Of a DNA stretch of 64,000 bases, positions 38,229-47,450 are shown piece by piece. The stretch lies in assembly GCA_016703265.1 (NCBI GenBank), contig JADJCK010000005.1, positions 473,209 through 537,208 on the forward strand. The letters run 5' to 3'. The notes under the pieces are model-generated. The model worked only from the letters and a program-made list of their open reading frames with translations, did no database searches and was not told the DNA's origin. Each line of letters starts with the position of its first letter. Positions within the stretch are counted from its first letter, which is position 1. The DNA comes from a bacterium (GTDB taxonomy: Bacteria; Krumholzibacteriota; Krumholzibacteriia; LZORAL124-64-63). A program made the translations under genes and the position numbers.

Positions 38229-40106
38229 ATGTGCGGCATTTGTGGAATCGTGGACTTGACGGGCCGGGCGGCTCCCCAGCCGGCTGAGATCGTGGCCATG
38301 TCGGATCTGTTGGCGCATCGCGGGCCCGATGCCCACGGACAGTGGTGTGAAGGCGCGGTCGGGTTGGGGCATCGTCGGCTTTCGGTGATCGACATTGCCG
38401 GTGGAGTCCAGCCCATGACAAGCGCGGATGATGCCCAGGTCATCGTCTTCAACGGTGAGATCTACAACTACCGGCAAGTCCGCCAGGCCATGCCCCAGGT
38501 CACGTTCCGGACCAACAGCGACACCGAGACGCTGCTGTGCATGGCAGCCGAAGACGGGATCGCCTGGCTGGAGCCCCTGATCGGGATGTTCGCGTTTGCG
38601 GTCTGGGATCGCAAGCGTCGACGCCTGAAGCTGGTACGGGACCGGCTCGGGATCAAGCCCCTCTACTACCGTATTGCCGATGGTCGATTCCATTTCGCTT
38701 CGGAAATGAAGGCGCTGGTCCGGTGCGGCACGAGTACGGCGGCCATCAATAGCCAGGCACTTCCCGAGTACCTTGCTTTCCGCAATATCTCCGGCACCGA
38801 AACGCTGTTCGAGGGTGTCAAGGAAGTCCCGCCCGGACATATGCTGGAACTGGACGCCGCCACTGGTGCGATCACGTTCACGGCCTACTGGCGGGATTCC
38901 GCCGATTTGACCGCGCGCGGAGGCGGCTTCGAGCCGGGGATGCCGATCAAGTCGGCACTGCAGGACGCCATTCGCTATCGGCTCGTTGCCGATGTTCCTA
39001 TCGGGACCTACAACAGCGGCGGCGTGGATTCGTCACTGGTCACGCATTTCGTGCGGGGCATGACCGATGGCGACCTTCATACGTTCTCCGTCGGCTTCCA
39101 CGAGGCGACTCATGACGAGAGTGCTTACGCGCTCCAGGTAGCCGAGATCGTTGGGAGCCTGCACCACAAGCTGACAATTGACGCCGTCCAGTATGCCGAC
39201 AACCTGCCGTTGGCCATCTGGCACAACGACGAGCCGCTTCACCATGCACATACGGTCCAGTTGCTGCTCCTGAGCGCGGAGGCCAAACAGTTCGTGACGG
39301 TGGTGCTGACGGGGGAAGGCGCGGACGAGCTCTTTGCCGGCTACCCGCGATACCAGATTCCGCTGCTCGCCCGCTACCTGTCCCACCTGCCGGGCAACGC
39401 GCTCCGGGGGCTGAATCATCTGTGCATGCGGGCCGGCGCGAGGCGAATCGCGAAGCTGGCAGAGGTGGCTGATGACCTGGGACGCAGCGTCGTGGAACAG
39501 GCGCGCTTCGTGCCCAGAAAGGACCTCGACGCCATCGGCATCGGTGCATCGGCCGCGAGTTCGAGGAGCGGCAAGTGGCAGGAACTGGCTGCCGAGGATT
39601 CACCGTTGCTGGAGCGGGTCCTGGCCTACGACCGGGCCACATACCTGCCTTCGCTCCTGCAGCGTCTCGACCGCACGACCATGGCGCATGGCCTTGAGGC
39701 CCGGGTCCCGTTCCTGGACCACCGTCTCCTGGCCTGGAGCCGGAATCTGCCGCAGTCGGAGAAGGTCAGCCTTGGCAGGGACAATAAGGTGGTCCTGAAG
39801 CGACTGGCGCGGGAAGTCTTCCCGGCGGCGATGATCGATCGCCGCAAGATGGGATTTGATGTGCCGGTGAGTGCATGGCTCCGCCAGCCGGAATCGCTCG
39901 GCCGCTACCTGGATCTCCTGACGGACAGCACGTTCCGGCAGCGCGGGCACGTTGACGGAGCGGCGGTCAGCGGCATGGTCGACGCGCATCGGGCCGGCAA
40001 GGGCGACTTCTCCGAGATCCTCTGGCCGCTGCTCAACCTGGAACTCTGGGCTCGCATGTACATCGACGACTTCCGGCAGCCTGGCGGGGGCGTGGTTTCG
40101 AAATGA
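38229..40106 (+). CDS. asnB: Asparagine synthetase B-like glutamine amidotransferase, second copy
   Basis: 625 aa. ATG 38229 places the nucleophile Cys at position 2 (MCGICG). Glutaminase domain: LLAHRGPDAHG, FNGEIYNYRQV and RTNSDTETLL. Synthetase domain: NSGGVDSSLVTHF loop, LTGEGADELFAGYPRY, and ARVPFLDHRLLAW. Diverged from the copy at 32678 (different C-terminal half), so not a recent duplication. The gene overlaps the following glycosyltransferase by 4 nt. Divergent from the CapK-like gene across 286 nt (37943-38228) in which no gene and no convincing promoter was seen. Confidence 0.92.
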   Translation: MCGICGIVDLTGRAAPQPAEIVAMSDLLAHRGPDAHGQWCEGAVGLGHRRLSVIDIAGGVQPMTSADDAQVIVFNGEIYNYRQVRQAMPQVTFRTNSDTETLLCMAAEDGIAWLEPLIGMFAFAVWDRKRRRLKLVRDRLGIKPLYYRIADGRFHFASEMKALVRCGTSTAAINSQALPEYLAFRNISGTETLFEGVKEVPPGHMLELDAATGAITFTAYWRDSADLTARGGGFEPGMPIKSALQDAIRYRLVADVPIGTYNSGGVDSSLVTHFVRGMTDGDLHTFSVGFHEATHDESAYALQVAEIVGSLHHKLTIDAVQYADNLPLAIWHNDEPLHHAHTVQLLLLSAEAKQFVTVVLTGEGADELFAGYPRYQIPLLARYLSHLPGNALRGLNHLCMRAGARRIAKLAEVADDLGRSVVEQARFVPRKDLDAIGIGASAASSRSGKWQELAAEDSPLLERVLAYDRATYLPSLLQRLDRTTMAHGLEARVPFLDHRLLAWSRNLPQSEKVSLGRDNKVVLKRLAREVFPAAMIDRRKMGFDVPVSAWLRQPESLGRYLDLLTDSTFRQRGHVDGAAVSGMVDAHRAGKGDFSEILWPLLNLELWARMYIDDFRQPGGGVVSK

Positions 40107-41044
40107 CGAAATTCGACATCTCCATTGTCGTGCTGACCTATAATCGCAAGGACTGCCTCCGGGAACTGTTGACGGAACTCGTCGGCCTGTCGGACTACGT
40201 CAAGGAGCTTGTTGTCATCGACAACTGCTCGGACGATGGAACGGCGGAGATGCTTGCTTCCGAGTTTCCCGTTGTCAAGGCCACCCGCACGCACGCCAAC
40301 GTCGGCGTCAGCGCCCGGAATCAGGGAGTTCGCGAAGCGCTGGGCAGCATCGTGATCACCATCGACGACGACATCATGGGACTCCGGGTTGCGGATCTCG
40401 AACGCATTCGAACGCAGTTCCAGGCCCTGCCTGAGCTGGCTGCGCTCAATTTCCAGGTGCGGGACTGGTTCGCGCGCCACACCTGCAACTGGGTGCATCA
40501 CCGTTCCATTGCCGATGCCGAGTCCGGGTTCGAAACCTACGAAATCACCGAAGGTGCCGTGGCCTTCCGTCGGCAGCCTGTTGTGGATGCAGGCGGTTAT
40601 TTCGAGGAGTACTTCATCAGCCATGAGGGCCCGGACCTGGCCTTCCGACTCATGAACGCCGGCCACGTGGTCCGTTACGACGGGGCGATCGTGGTCTATC
40701 ACAAGCACGAGCAGCAATCCCGGGCGCCCTGGAGATTCTACTACTTCGACACACGCAACCAGCTGTGGCTGGCCGTGCGCAACATGCCGTGGAAAGAGGG
40801 CTCGCAGTACCTGACCACGGGCATCGCCGCCATGGCCGTGTACGCGCTCCGCGACGGGTACTTCGTCTGGTGGGCCCAGGGAGTGTGGGACGGCGTCCGG
40901 AAGTTGCCGGCCATGGTGAGGACGCGAGAAGTCTGGACTCCGCGCACCCGGGCACTTTGCCACGAGATCGACCGACACCGGTCCGGATTCTGGTCTACCG
41001 TCCGCAAACGGCTGTTCCAGCCCGCCAACCGCCTCGATGGCTGA
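40103..41044 (+). CDS. Glycosyltransferase family 2
   Basis: 313 aa, GT-A fold: IVVLTYNRKDCLRELL at the N-terminus, VIDNCSDDGT for nucleotide binding, and the metal-binding DDD motif in TIDDDIMGL at about residue 95. Later motifs include EEYFISHEGPDLAFRLMNAG, the ED-like acceptor region. Cytoplasmic or membrane-associated, transferring a sugar from a nucleotide donor during repeat-unit assembly. Co-translated with asnB (ATGA overlap). Donor and acceptor unknown. Confidence 0.9.
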   Translation: MTKFDISIVVLTYNRKDCLRELLTELVGLSDYVKELVVIDNCSDDGTAEMLASEFPVVKATRTHANVGVSARNQGVREALGSIVITIDDDIMGLRVADLERIRTQFQALPELAALNFQVRDWFARHTCNWVHHRSIADAESGFETYEITEGAVAFRRQPVVDAGGYFEEYFISHEGPDLAFRLMNAGHVVRYDGAIVVYHKHEQQSRAPWRFYYFDTRNQLWLAVRNMPWKEGSQYLTTGIAAMAVYALRDGYFVWWAQGVWDGVRKLPAMVRTREVWTPRTRALCHEIDRHRSGFWSTVRKRLFQPANRLDG

Positions 41045-41291
41045 CGGTCCGGATTGAGGCTCAAGTCGGGCCCGGATTTGGCGATCTGAGCCCAAAGAGG
41101 GTATTGTGTACCCGTGATACCCGGTCGGGCGTCCCGGCGGGTGCGGATCCGGTGAGGGGAACCGACGCGCCGCTTCATGCGGGGGCGACGGTGGCGCGGA
41201 ACTTGAATTGCGAAGTTCGCAGGCGTTGTCGGACCGTGCTTTTGGCCCGATCGGTCGCGCCTTGGCGTTTGAAATCTGAAGAGGTGTAAAG

Positions 41292-42371
41292 ATGGCTCCC
41301 TTCGGCGTCTTCACGGTGAACAGGCGGGCGATCCTGGGCTTGTGCTCAATTCTGCTCGTGGCGGGTTCGTCTTCTGCCCAGACCGTGTCCGGTGTGTCGG
41401 GGACCCTCGGAAACGGCAACACGGTGACCGTCAGTGGTTCCGGGTTCGGCACCCGTGCGCGACAGACGCCGCTGATCTGGGATGACGTCGAGTCGGGCGC
41501 GTTCAACTCGGCCTGGACGAGCACGACGCACCTGAGCCCTACGGGCACGCAATCCCGCCACCAGTTTTCGAGTCGTTGCGGCGTGGTCAATTTCAAGAAC
41601 TACGAGGCCGGCGGGTGGTTCCAGGGCGGCCAGAATGATCCCGGACCGTGGTACTGCCAGTACTGGTTCAAGCTCGACGAGAATTTCGACTGGGGCAACA
41701 CGGGCCCGACCGGCATCGGTTCGAATCTCGCGAACGTGAAGGTCTTCCGGATCTGGGAAACCGGTCCGGCCATCGAGGACTTCGTCGTGGCCACCGAGGG
41801 TTGGTCCAACTCCCTGATCTACACGGCATCGAACGTGAGCGGCCAGCCTTCCGATTGGTTTGAAGGCAATTTCAAGCAGAACTGGACCAAGGGTACCTGG
41901 CATCTCTTCCAGTTCGAGTTCAAGGACAGTTCCATGGGTCAGCATGACGGTGTCTTCCGCATGTGGCGCGACGGCCAGTTGGTGGTCGAGAATACCGCGC
42001 TGATGACGCGCGAGGACTACGCGGCGTACAAGCGTCCGATGATTGTCGGATTCTACAACAGCTGGGGCGATGCGAGCACGGACGACAACCACTTCTACAT
42101 CGACGACGCCTTGATCGACAATTCCTGGGCCCGGGTCGAGATCGGTAACGCGCCGACTTACGCGGCGTGCACGCATCGCGAGATCCAGATTCTGCAGTCC
42201 TGGGCCGATGGACAGGTGTCATTCCGGGTCAACCAGGGTAGTTTCGAGAATGCGTCCACGGCCTATGTGTTCGTCAAGAACAACAGCGGAGCCGTATCCA
42301 CCGGCTATCCGATCACCTTCGGGGGCACGGCGACCGCAGGTCCTGGCCAGCCGGGCAAGCCGACGTTCTAG
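41292..42371 (+). CDS. Secreted beta-rich protein, IPT-like N-terminus plus lectin-like domain, paralogue A
   Basis: 359 aa with a signal peptide (RAILGLCSILLVAGSSSAQ). Residues 32-55 (SGVSGTLGNGNTVTVSGSGF) resemble the first strands of an IPT/TIG domain. Residues about 60-270 contain Trp/Phe-rich beta segments (WYCQYWFKLDENFDW, GTWHLFQFEFKDSS, DGVFRMWRDGQLV, HFYIDDALID), suggesting a concanavalin-like jelly roll as in polysaccharide lyases or lectins. The C-terminal part (ARVEIGNAPTYAACTHREIQ, then a short Ig-like strand pair) is matched almost strand for strand by the lipoprotein at 43718-44863. Probably binds or trims the polysaccharide made here. The 247-nt gap before it contains no gene. 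Confidence 0.7.
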   Translation: MAPFGVFTVNRRAILGLCSILLVAGSSSAQTVSGVSGTLGNGNTVTVSGSGFGTRARQTPLIWDDVESGAFNSAWTSTTHLSPTGTQSRHQFSSRCGVVNFKNYEAGGWFQGGQNDPGPWYCQYWFKLDENFDWGNTGPTGIGSNLANVKVFRIWETGPAIEDFVVATEGWSNSLIYTASNVSGQPSDWFEGNFKQNWTKGTWHLFQFEFKDSSMGQHDGVFRMWRDGQLVVENTALMTREDYAAYKRPMIVGFYNSWGDASTDDNHFYIDDALIDNSWARVEIGNAPTYAACTHREIQILQSWADGQVSFRVNQGSFENASTAYVFVKNNSGAVSTGYPITFGGTATAGPGQPGKPTF

Positions 42372-42438
42372 CGGCGGGAACATGGTGGCCGTGGCGGTGA
42401 TCCTGAAACAGTCGTGAGGCCCTTGCGAACGTGACCTC

Positions 42439-43548
42439 GTGAAGAACATCGCCTACATCATCGACACCATGTCCTGCGATACGGCAGGTACGCAGAAGCA
42501 GTTGCTGGAGACGATCCGCCGCCTGGACCGTGACCGTTTTGTGCCACACCTCATTTGCCTCTGGGAATCGCCGTGGATGCGGTCCGGTGCGATTCCCTGC
42601 CCGGTTCACGTACTCGGCTATAGAGGCTTCCTGAAGCGGACCTTTCCCACCACTGTCCGCGATCTGGGACGACTGCTCGATACTCTGGACATCCACCTCC
42701 TTCATGCCTATTTCGACGAGGCGATCTTCGTCGGCTGGATGGGCGCCCGGTTGGCTCGTCGCCGGCCGGTACTTCTCTCAAGTCGTCGCGATATGGGGCT
42801 GGGTGTGGCCAACCAGCCCTGGTACCATCGGATGTTCCCGCACGCGCTCAGGATCGTGAACCGCGATTTTGCGGCCATCATCGCCAACTCGGAACAGATC
42901 AAGTTGTATGCGGCCAAACGTGAGCGTACGCCGCTGTCGAAGTATGTGGTGCTGCCCAACGGGGTGGAACTGCCCGCACCGGTGAAGAGGCCTCCGGCTG
43001 CGGTATCGGACGTGGCCCGGATCGGCATCGTCGCGAGCCTGACCCCGGTGAAGCGGCATGACGTGCTCCTGGATGCTTGGGCGCGTCTTGAGAAGGCAAC
43101 AGCGCCCGGTCGCACGGAACTCGTTTTGATAGGTGATGGTCCGGAAAGACACCGTCTAGAAGCTCAGGCAGCGGAACTCGGGATCGCACCGCGGGTCCAG
43201 TTCGTCGGAGCCGTTACGGATGTGGGCCATCGGCTCGACGCCCTGGACATCGGTGTGCTGTGTTCCGACCGTGAAGGGCTGTCCAACGCCATCCTCGAGT
43301 ACATGGCCCACGGGCTGCCTGTCGTTGCGACCGCCGTGGGTGGCACGCCAGAACTGATCGGTCCGGAGAACGGCCTGTTGGTACCGCCCAGCGATCCGGC
43401 GGCGCTGGCGTCCGCGCTGAGGCAGCTTGTTGACGATCCGGTGAGACGTCGTGCCATGGGCGATGCAGCTGCTTCACGCATCCGGGCTACATTTTCCTGG
43501 GAGCGGTCGATCGCCGACTTGATGGCGTGGTATGACAGCTTGGTGTGA
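42439..43548 (+). CDS. Glycosyltransferase family 4
   Basis: 369 aa from GTG 42439. GT-B fold: N-terminal domain with DTMSCDTAGTQKQLL, then NGVELP hinge, and C-terminal domain with GIVASLTPVKRHDVLLDA, VLIGDGPERHRLE and the donor-binding segment SDREGLSNAILEYMAHGLPVVATAVGGTPELI with the E-x7-E motif. Likely adds a hexose from a nucleotide sugar on the cytoplasmic face. Flanked by the two paralogous secreted proteins. After its stop, 43549-43717 is gene-free. Confidence 0.92.
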   Translation: MKNIAYIIDTMSCDTAGTQKQLLETIRRLDRDRFVPHLICLWESPWMRSGAIPCPVHVLGYRGFLKRTFPTTVRDLGRLLDTLDIHLLHAYFDEAIFVGWMGARLARRRPVLLSSRRDMGLGVANQPWYHRMFPHALRIVNRDFAAIIANSEQIKLYAAKRERTPLSKYVVLPNGVELPAPVKRPPAAVSDVARIGIVASLTPVKRHDVLLDAWARLEKATAPGRTELVLIGDGPERHRLEAQAAELGIAPRVQFVGAVTDVGHRLDALDIGVLCSDREGLSNAILEYMAHGLPVVATAVGGTPELIGPENGLLVPPSDPAALASALRQLVDDPVRRRAMGDAAASRIRATFSWERSIADLMAWYDSLV

Positions 43549-43717
43549 TGCCGAAGGAGGGCGCCGGAATTCGGCGTCTTGGAATGAGTTGCGGATGGCC
43601 GCGAGAGGCTGAGGGGTACGCGGAAGCGGCCGAGCTTGGGACCTCAGGGCATATTCGCCGCGTTGGCCCAGCGACACGACCGCTTCCATTTGTTGAGCGA
43701 AGTTGCGACTCGGGGCG

Positions 43718-44863
43718 CTAATTGTTGATTACGATCTGATACCCAGCTGACTGTGTTCCGCCAGCGTCAATGACAAACAGGTACGCAGTTCCGTTTGCGA
43801 ACGACCCGGTGTTGACCGTGACGCCGATGCTGGTTTCCGACCACGACGAGGGAAGCTGAATCTCGCGGATGGAGCTGGTCGCGTAGGTCGAGGCGTTGCC
43901 AATCTCCACGCGAGCGAGCGACTTGTTCAGGTAGAAGTCGTCGAAGTACGCCGTGTTCGCGCCGTCGTAGCCCCACGAATTGGAGGTGTCCATGAATCCG
44001 ACGATTTGATTCGTTCTTGCATTGTCTTCGTCGTCGTTGGTCATCATGTCGAACACTTCTTCGATGACCACTCCATCGACGCTGAACCGAATCATGCCAT
44101 CGCGTACGAGCGGCGCGCTCGACCTGCGGAATTCAAACTGGAACAGGTGCCAAACGTCCTTCGAGATGCCGCCTGTCGGGTAACCGTCCACCCACCAATT
44201 GCGTCCGTCGTAATCGGCCACGTTCTCGTTGTTGAAGTTCACGCCGTTGATTCGCGGGCCGCTGCCAGAATGGAAGGCCATTTTGAACATTTCGACGCCG
44301 CTGGAACCCATGTCGAAGATCTTCACGTTCGACAACTGGTAGTTCCCGGCCCCGTAGAAGCCGGCGCTGTTCGGCCCGCCCCATCCCCAGTTGGAGTCAA
44401 TCTTAACCCAGTATCTGTTGTACCAAACATTCGACGTTGTTTCCCACGACAGGCTTCCATTGCCGCTTGAACTGTTATGGCGCAGTACCGCGTTCTTTGT
44501 CGAGTTCGTCGAGCGGGCGTGACTGCCTGCGTTCTCGACAGTAAGCAATGACGGGTCGCCGGTGCCAGACCACGACGGCGAGAACGACCCGGACTCCATG
44601 TTGTCCCACAGGTCATTGGCGACGTTATTCGCGCCGAAGCTCGTGCCCGAGATCGTCACCGTCTCGCCGTGCGATAGGTTTCCGCCGGTCACGCTAGAAA
44701 TCGCCAGGCTCGGGCCGCCGCCGCCACCACCGGGATCCCCGATATCGACCCGTTTGTTTGGTTCCGCGGGATTGGAGCCGGTCGTGTCCGAAGAGTTCGA
44801 TTGGCAACCCACGCACAACAAGCCCATCAACAGAATTGGGAATGCCTGCAAATACTTCTTCAC
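43718..44863 (-). CDS. Lipoprotein, IPT-like N-terminus plus lectin-like domain, paralogue B
   Basis: 381 aa from GTG 44863, chosen because GAGGAGG precedes it at 5-6 nt and it gives a clean lipoprotein signal (MKKYLQAFPILLMGLLCVGC). A Gly tract follows (residues about 43-48), then ISSVTGGNLSHGETVTISGTSFG, the IPT-like segment. The central domain (NRYWVKIDSNWGW, DVWHLFQFEFRRS, DGMIRFSVDG, YFDDFYLN) and the C-terminal stretch ARVEIGNASTYATSSIREIQ parallel the secreted protein at 41292-42371. Base composition is the lowest in the window (roughly half G+C by eye). Probably surface-exposed; binding or lyase activity towards the local glycan is inference. Confidence 0.7.
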   Translation of the reverse strand: MKKYLQAFPILLMGLLCVGCQSNSSDTTGSNPAEPNKRVDIGDPGGGGGGPSLAISSVTGGNLSHGETVTISGTSFGANNVANDLWDNMESGSFSPSWSGTGDPSLLTVENAGSHARSTNSTKNAVLRHNSSSGNGSLSWETTSNVWYNRYWVKIDSNWGWGGPNSAGFYGAGNYQLSNVKIFDMGSSGVEMFKMAFHSGSGPRINGVNFNNENVADYDGRNWWVDGYPTGGISKDVWHLFQFEFRRSSAPLVRDGMIRFSVDGVVIEEVFDMMTNDDEDNARTNQIVGFMDTSNSWGYDGANTAYFDDFYLNKSLARVEIGNASTYATSSIREIQLPSSWSETSIGVTVNTGSFANGTAYLFVIDAGGTQSAGYQIVINN

Positions 44864-45062
44864 GGCGAACCTCCTCGTCGCTTGGGTGTGTATCATCCAC
44901 CTACGTTGGACGAATACCACGTTGACCAGAAGACTACGAGTTGATTTCTTCCGTGCTGACCGAAGTTGCCAGATTCTGGACTACTGCGCGGAACGATGTA
45001 GTTGGTTGGATCGGACATGAAGTAGGAGTATTCTGTATGAGTCCTCTGCTGGGCGCATTTAT

Positions 45063-45095
45063 CGCGCTTGGGCAGTACTCAAGCCCAAGATCGCG
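45063..45095. terminator. Possible hairpin downstream of the acyltransferase gene
   Basis: CGCG plus CTTGGGC (45063-45073) pairs with GCCCAAG and CGCG (45083-45095, two-base bulge). No T-run. It sits in the 327-nt gap 44864-45190, which otherwise shows no credible gene; the gap must also contain the promoter of the leftward lipoprotein. Confidence 0.3.
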
Positions 45096-45190
45096 ACTCA
45101 TACCTGCTCCCAATCGAGCGTTTCGATCTCAGCGGGACCTGCTTCGCTGCAGCCGTGTGACTCACCGTCCCACAGACGTCGCGGTGTTGG

Positions 45191-46270
45191 CTAGAATCGG
45201 TTCTTGAGTTTAAGAAACGGCTTCTCTACCAGGTAATAGCTGGCCGAGGCAAACGCCACCGTGACGGCGATGGCGAAAGCGAACTGTACCAGCAGCGGCA
45301 GCCCTTCCGAAATGCGCTTGGCCGTGAACAGCGTGAGCTGCTGCCACAGATACAACGGGTACGAGATCCGGCCGAGGTATCTCACCACGGGATTTTCCAC
45401 CATGCGCCAGATACCGGTGTCGGCGAACCAGATCACCTGGATCAGGAGAATGGCGACGAGCAGAGGCTCGATCGCATAGCCGATGACGTAGGTGAACGTC
45501 ATCGATTCGTGCAGTGGCTGCGCGCCGAACAACAACAGCAGCGTTACAACCGGGTACCAGCTGTGCCGGGTGACCCATCGCGCGAAGCCGTCGAGCGTGC
45601 CGAGCTTGAGCAGTACGGCGAGCAGGCAGCCGACGGCCAGATGGTCCATGCGGGTGTCGAACGCACGATAGATGTACTCCAGCCTCACGCCGTAGACCAG
45701 ATGGCACAACGTGCGGTGGATCCAGACGACCAGAACCGCCACCGCGAGAATCCGGGCCAGGCGCGGGAGACGTCGGTAGCCCAAGAGGAACAGGAAAGGC
45801 CACAGCATGTAGAACTGCTCTTCGATGCTCAGCGACCAGGTATGGCCGAACAGCGCCGAACCGGTGGGGACCAGGGCCATGTAATAGTTGCTGACATAGA
45901 AGAACGACGATATGGCCTGGCCCCAATGGATCGGATGGTCGCGCACGAGCGTGATGCCCACGGCCAGGAACCAGAAGGCGTAGAATGCCGGAAAGATCCG
46001 GAGCATACGCCGCTTGTAGAAATTCCTGAGTGAGACCGTGCCCGTTCGGTCGACCTCTTTCAACATCAGCCAGGTGATGAGGAAACCGCTCAGGACGAAG
46101 AATACGAGGACGCCGAAGGCGCCGTTGACGCTCTCGAAGCCGAAATGGCTGGCAATGACCAGCATGACGGCCAGTGCGCGGATCCCGTCCAGCCCCGGGA
46201 TGGTGCTGCGGGCAAGACGCTGGTGGAATTCCTGCGCCCAGTCGGCGGGGACTGCCTGTGCCTGGCTCAT
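45191..46270 (-). CDS. Acyltransferase 3 family (OafA/ExoZ-like) membrane O-acyltransferase
   Basis: 359 aa with about ten membrane segments. The N-terminal motif STIPGLDGIRALAVMLVIASHFG carries the conserved Arg and catalytic-type His. GVLVFFVLSGFLIT and the FYKRRMLRIFPAFY element are also typical, as is SLSIEEQFYMLWP. The C-terminus ends YLVEKPFLKL. Acyl-3 enzymes transfer acetyl or similar groups onto glycans at the inner membrane. It fits decoration of the O-antigen or capsule made by this locus. Leftward and isolated, so separately transcribed from its neighbours. Confidence 0.92.
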   Translation of the reverse strand: MSQAQAVPADWAQEFHQRLARSTIPGLDGIRALAVMLVIASHFGFESVNGAFGVLVFFVLSGFLITWLMLKEVDRTGTVSLRNFYKRRMLRIFPAFYAFWFLAVGITLVRDHPIHWGQAISSFFYVSNYYMALVPTGSALFGHTWSLSIEEQFYMLWPFLFLLGYRRLPRLARILAVAVLVVWIHRTLCHLVYGVRLEYIYRAFDTRMDHLAVGCLLAVLLKLGTLDGFARWVTRHSWYPVVTLLLLFGAQPLHESMTFTYVIGYAIEPLLVAILLIQVIWFADTGIWRMVENPVVRYLGRISYPLYLWQQLTLFTAKRISEGLPLLVQFAFAIAVTVAFASASYYLVEKPFLKLKNRF

Positions 46271-46447
46271 GCTTAAGTGGTTTACCTTTCAGTCGATAAC
46301 CGCGATTACCATGCGCCCCTGACGAGTCAAGGCTGGCCAAATGCCAGCCGGCGAATATCATGATTCAGCCACGGGCAATCGATACCGTAATTCAACATGG
46401 GCAGGCTGTCTAGCGGAGGTCTGCGGCCCGAGTGTGGAGTTGAAGGG

Positions 46448-47422
46448 GTGAATTCGCAGTCTCAACCACTCGTCAGCGTGGTCATGCCCTGCTACAACGC
46501 CGGCGCCTACCTGGAGCTGACGCTGCGCAGCGTGCTGTCGCAGTCGGTCGCCGACCTCGAGATCCTGCTGGTCGACGACGGCTCGACCGACGATCCCGAG
46601 GCCATCGTGCGCGCCGTCGGGGATCCCCGGGTCCGCTTCCAGCGGACACCGCCCAGCGGCGGCCCGTCGCGCCCGCGCAACCTCGGGGTGGAGGGCGCCC
46701 GCGGGCGCTACGTGTTCTTCTTCGACGCCGACGACCTGATGCTGCCCGGCAAGATGGCCGCCCAGCTGGAACTGATGGAGCGGGAGCCCGGCCTGGCGCT
46801 CACGTTCACGAATTTCCGGGTCGTGGACCCCCAGGGCGCCACGATCAACAACGACTTCCTCGCCGGCTACGAGACGTTCGGCCGGCTGCGCGGGCTGGTC
46901 GCGGGCGGAGCCGGCGGCCTGCCGCGCGACGCCTTCTACCTGGGACTGCTGCGCGCCAACTTCATCGGCACCAGCAGCGTCGCCGTGCGGCGCGAGGTGC
47001 TGGCGGAAGTCGGCGGGTTCGACGTCGGCCTGGCTTCCGGGGAGGACATCGACCTCTGGCTGCGCATCGCGCGCAACCATGACTGCGGCTACGTGGACAT
47101 CATCGGGCACGCCTACCGGAGCCACCCGACCAGCGTGATGCACCAGTTCGAGGCGCGCCACCCGTTGGCCCGGATCGAGGTCGTCCGGCGGCACCTGCCG
47201 TACGTCACCGATCCCGCCACCAGGCGTACCATGATCCGCCGCCTGGCCGACAACCACGCCAGCCTGGGTTACATCTGGCAGGTGCGGGGTGATGCGGGAC
47301 TGGCGCGCGGCAACTACCTTGCCTCGCTTCGCCTGGCGCCTAGTGGGGCCGCGCTGGGCGGTTACCTGAAGTGCCTGGTGGGCGGCCCATTCCTGCGCCG
47401 CCGCCCGAAAGGTGGCGCCTGA
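46448..47422 (+). CDS. Glycosyltransferase family 2, first gene of a nine-gene operon
   Basis: 324 aa from GTG 46448, with GGAG (46436-46439) 8 nt upstream; an in-frame ATG at 46397 has no ribosome site. GT-A marks: VSVVMPCYNAGAYLELTLRSV, VDDGSTDD, GPSRPRNLGV and the FFDADD metal-binding motif. VGGFDVGLASGEDIDLWLRI corresponds to the acceptor ED region. Return to high GC here suggests the operon belongs to the host backbone rather than to the AT-richer block on its left. Confidence 0.9.
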   Translation: MNSQSQPLVSVVMPCYNAGAYLELTLRSVLSQSVADLEILLVDDGSTDDPEAIVRAVGDPRVRFQRTPPSGGPSRPRNLGVEGARGRYVFFFDADDLMLPGKMAAQLELMEREPGLALTFTNFRVVDPQGATINNDFLAGYETFGRLRGLVAGGAGGLPRDAFYLGLLRANFIGTSSVAVRREVLAEVGGFDVGLASGEDIDLWLRIARNHDCGYVDIIGHAYRSHPTSVMHQFEARHPLARIEVVRRHLPYVTDPATRRTMIRRLADNHASLGYIWQVRGDAGLARGNYLASLRLAPSGAALGGYLKCLVGGPFLRRRPKGGA

Positions 47423-47450
47423 GCCATGGACCTGTTCCCGGGGGAATCCA

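Noticed and set aside
32678..40106. Lasso-peptide gene cluster (AsnB-like cyclase plus YxxPxL peptide plus ABC transporter)
   Set aside because: Both AsnB proteins keep the N-terminal glutaminase Cys2 and lie among glycan genes. No PqqD-like protein or lasso protease is present.
44941..45207. 88-codon rightward frame between the lipoprotein and the acyltransferase
   Set aside because: No ribosome site, no recognisable domain, and it overlaps the acyltransferase end antisense.
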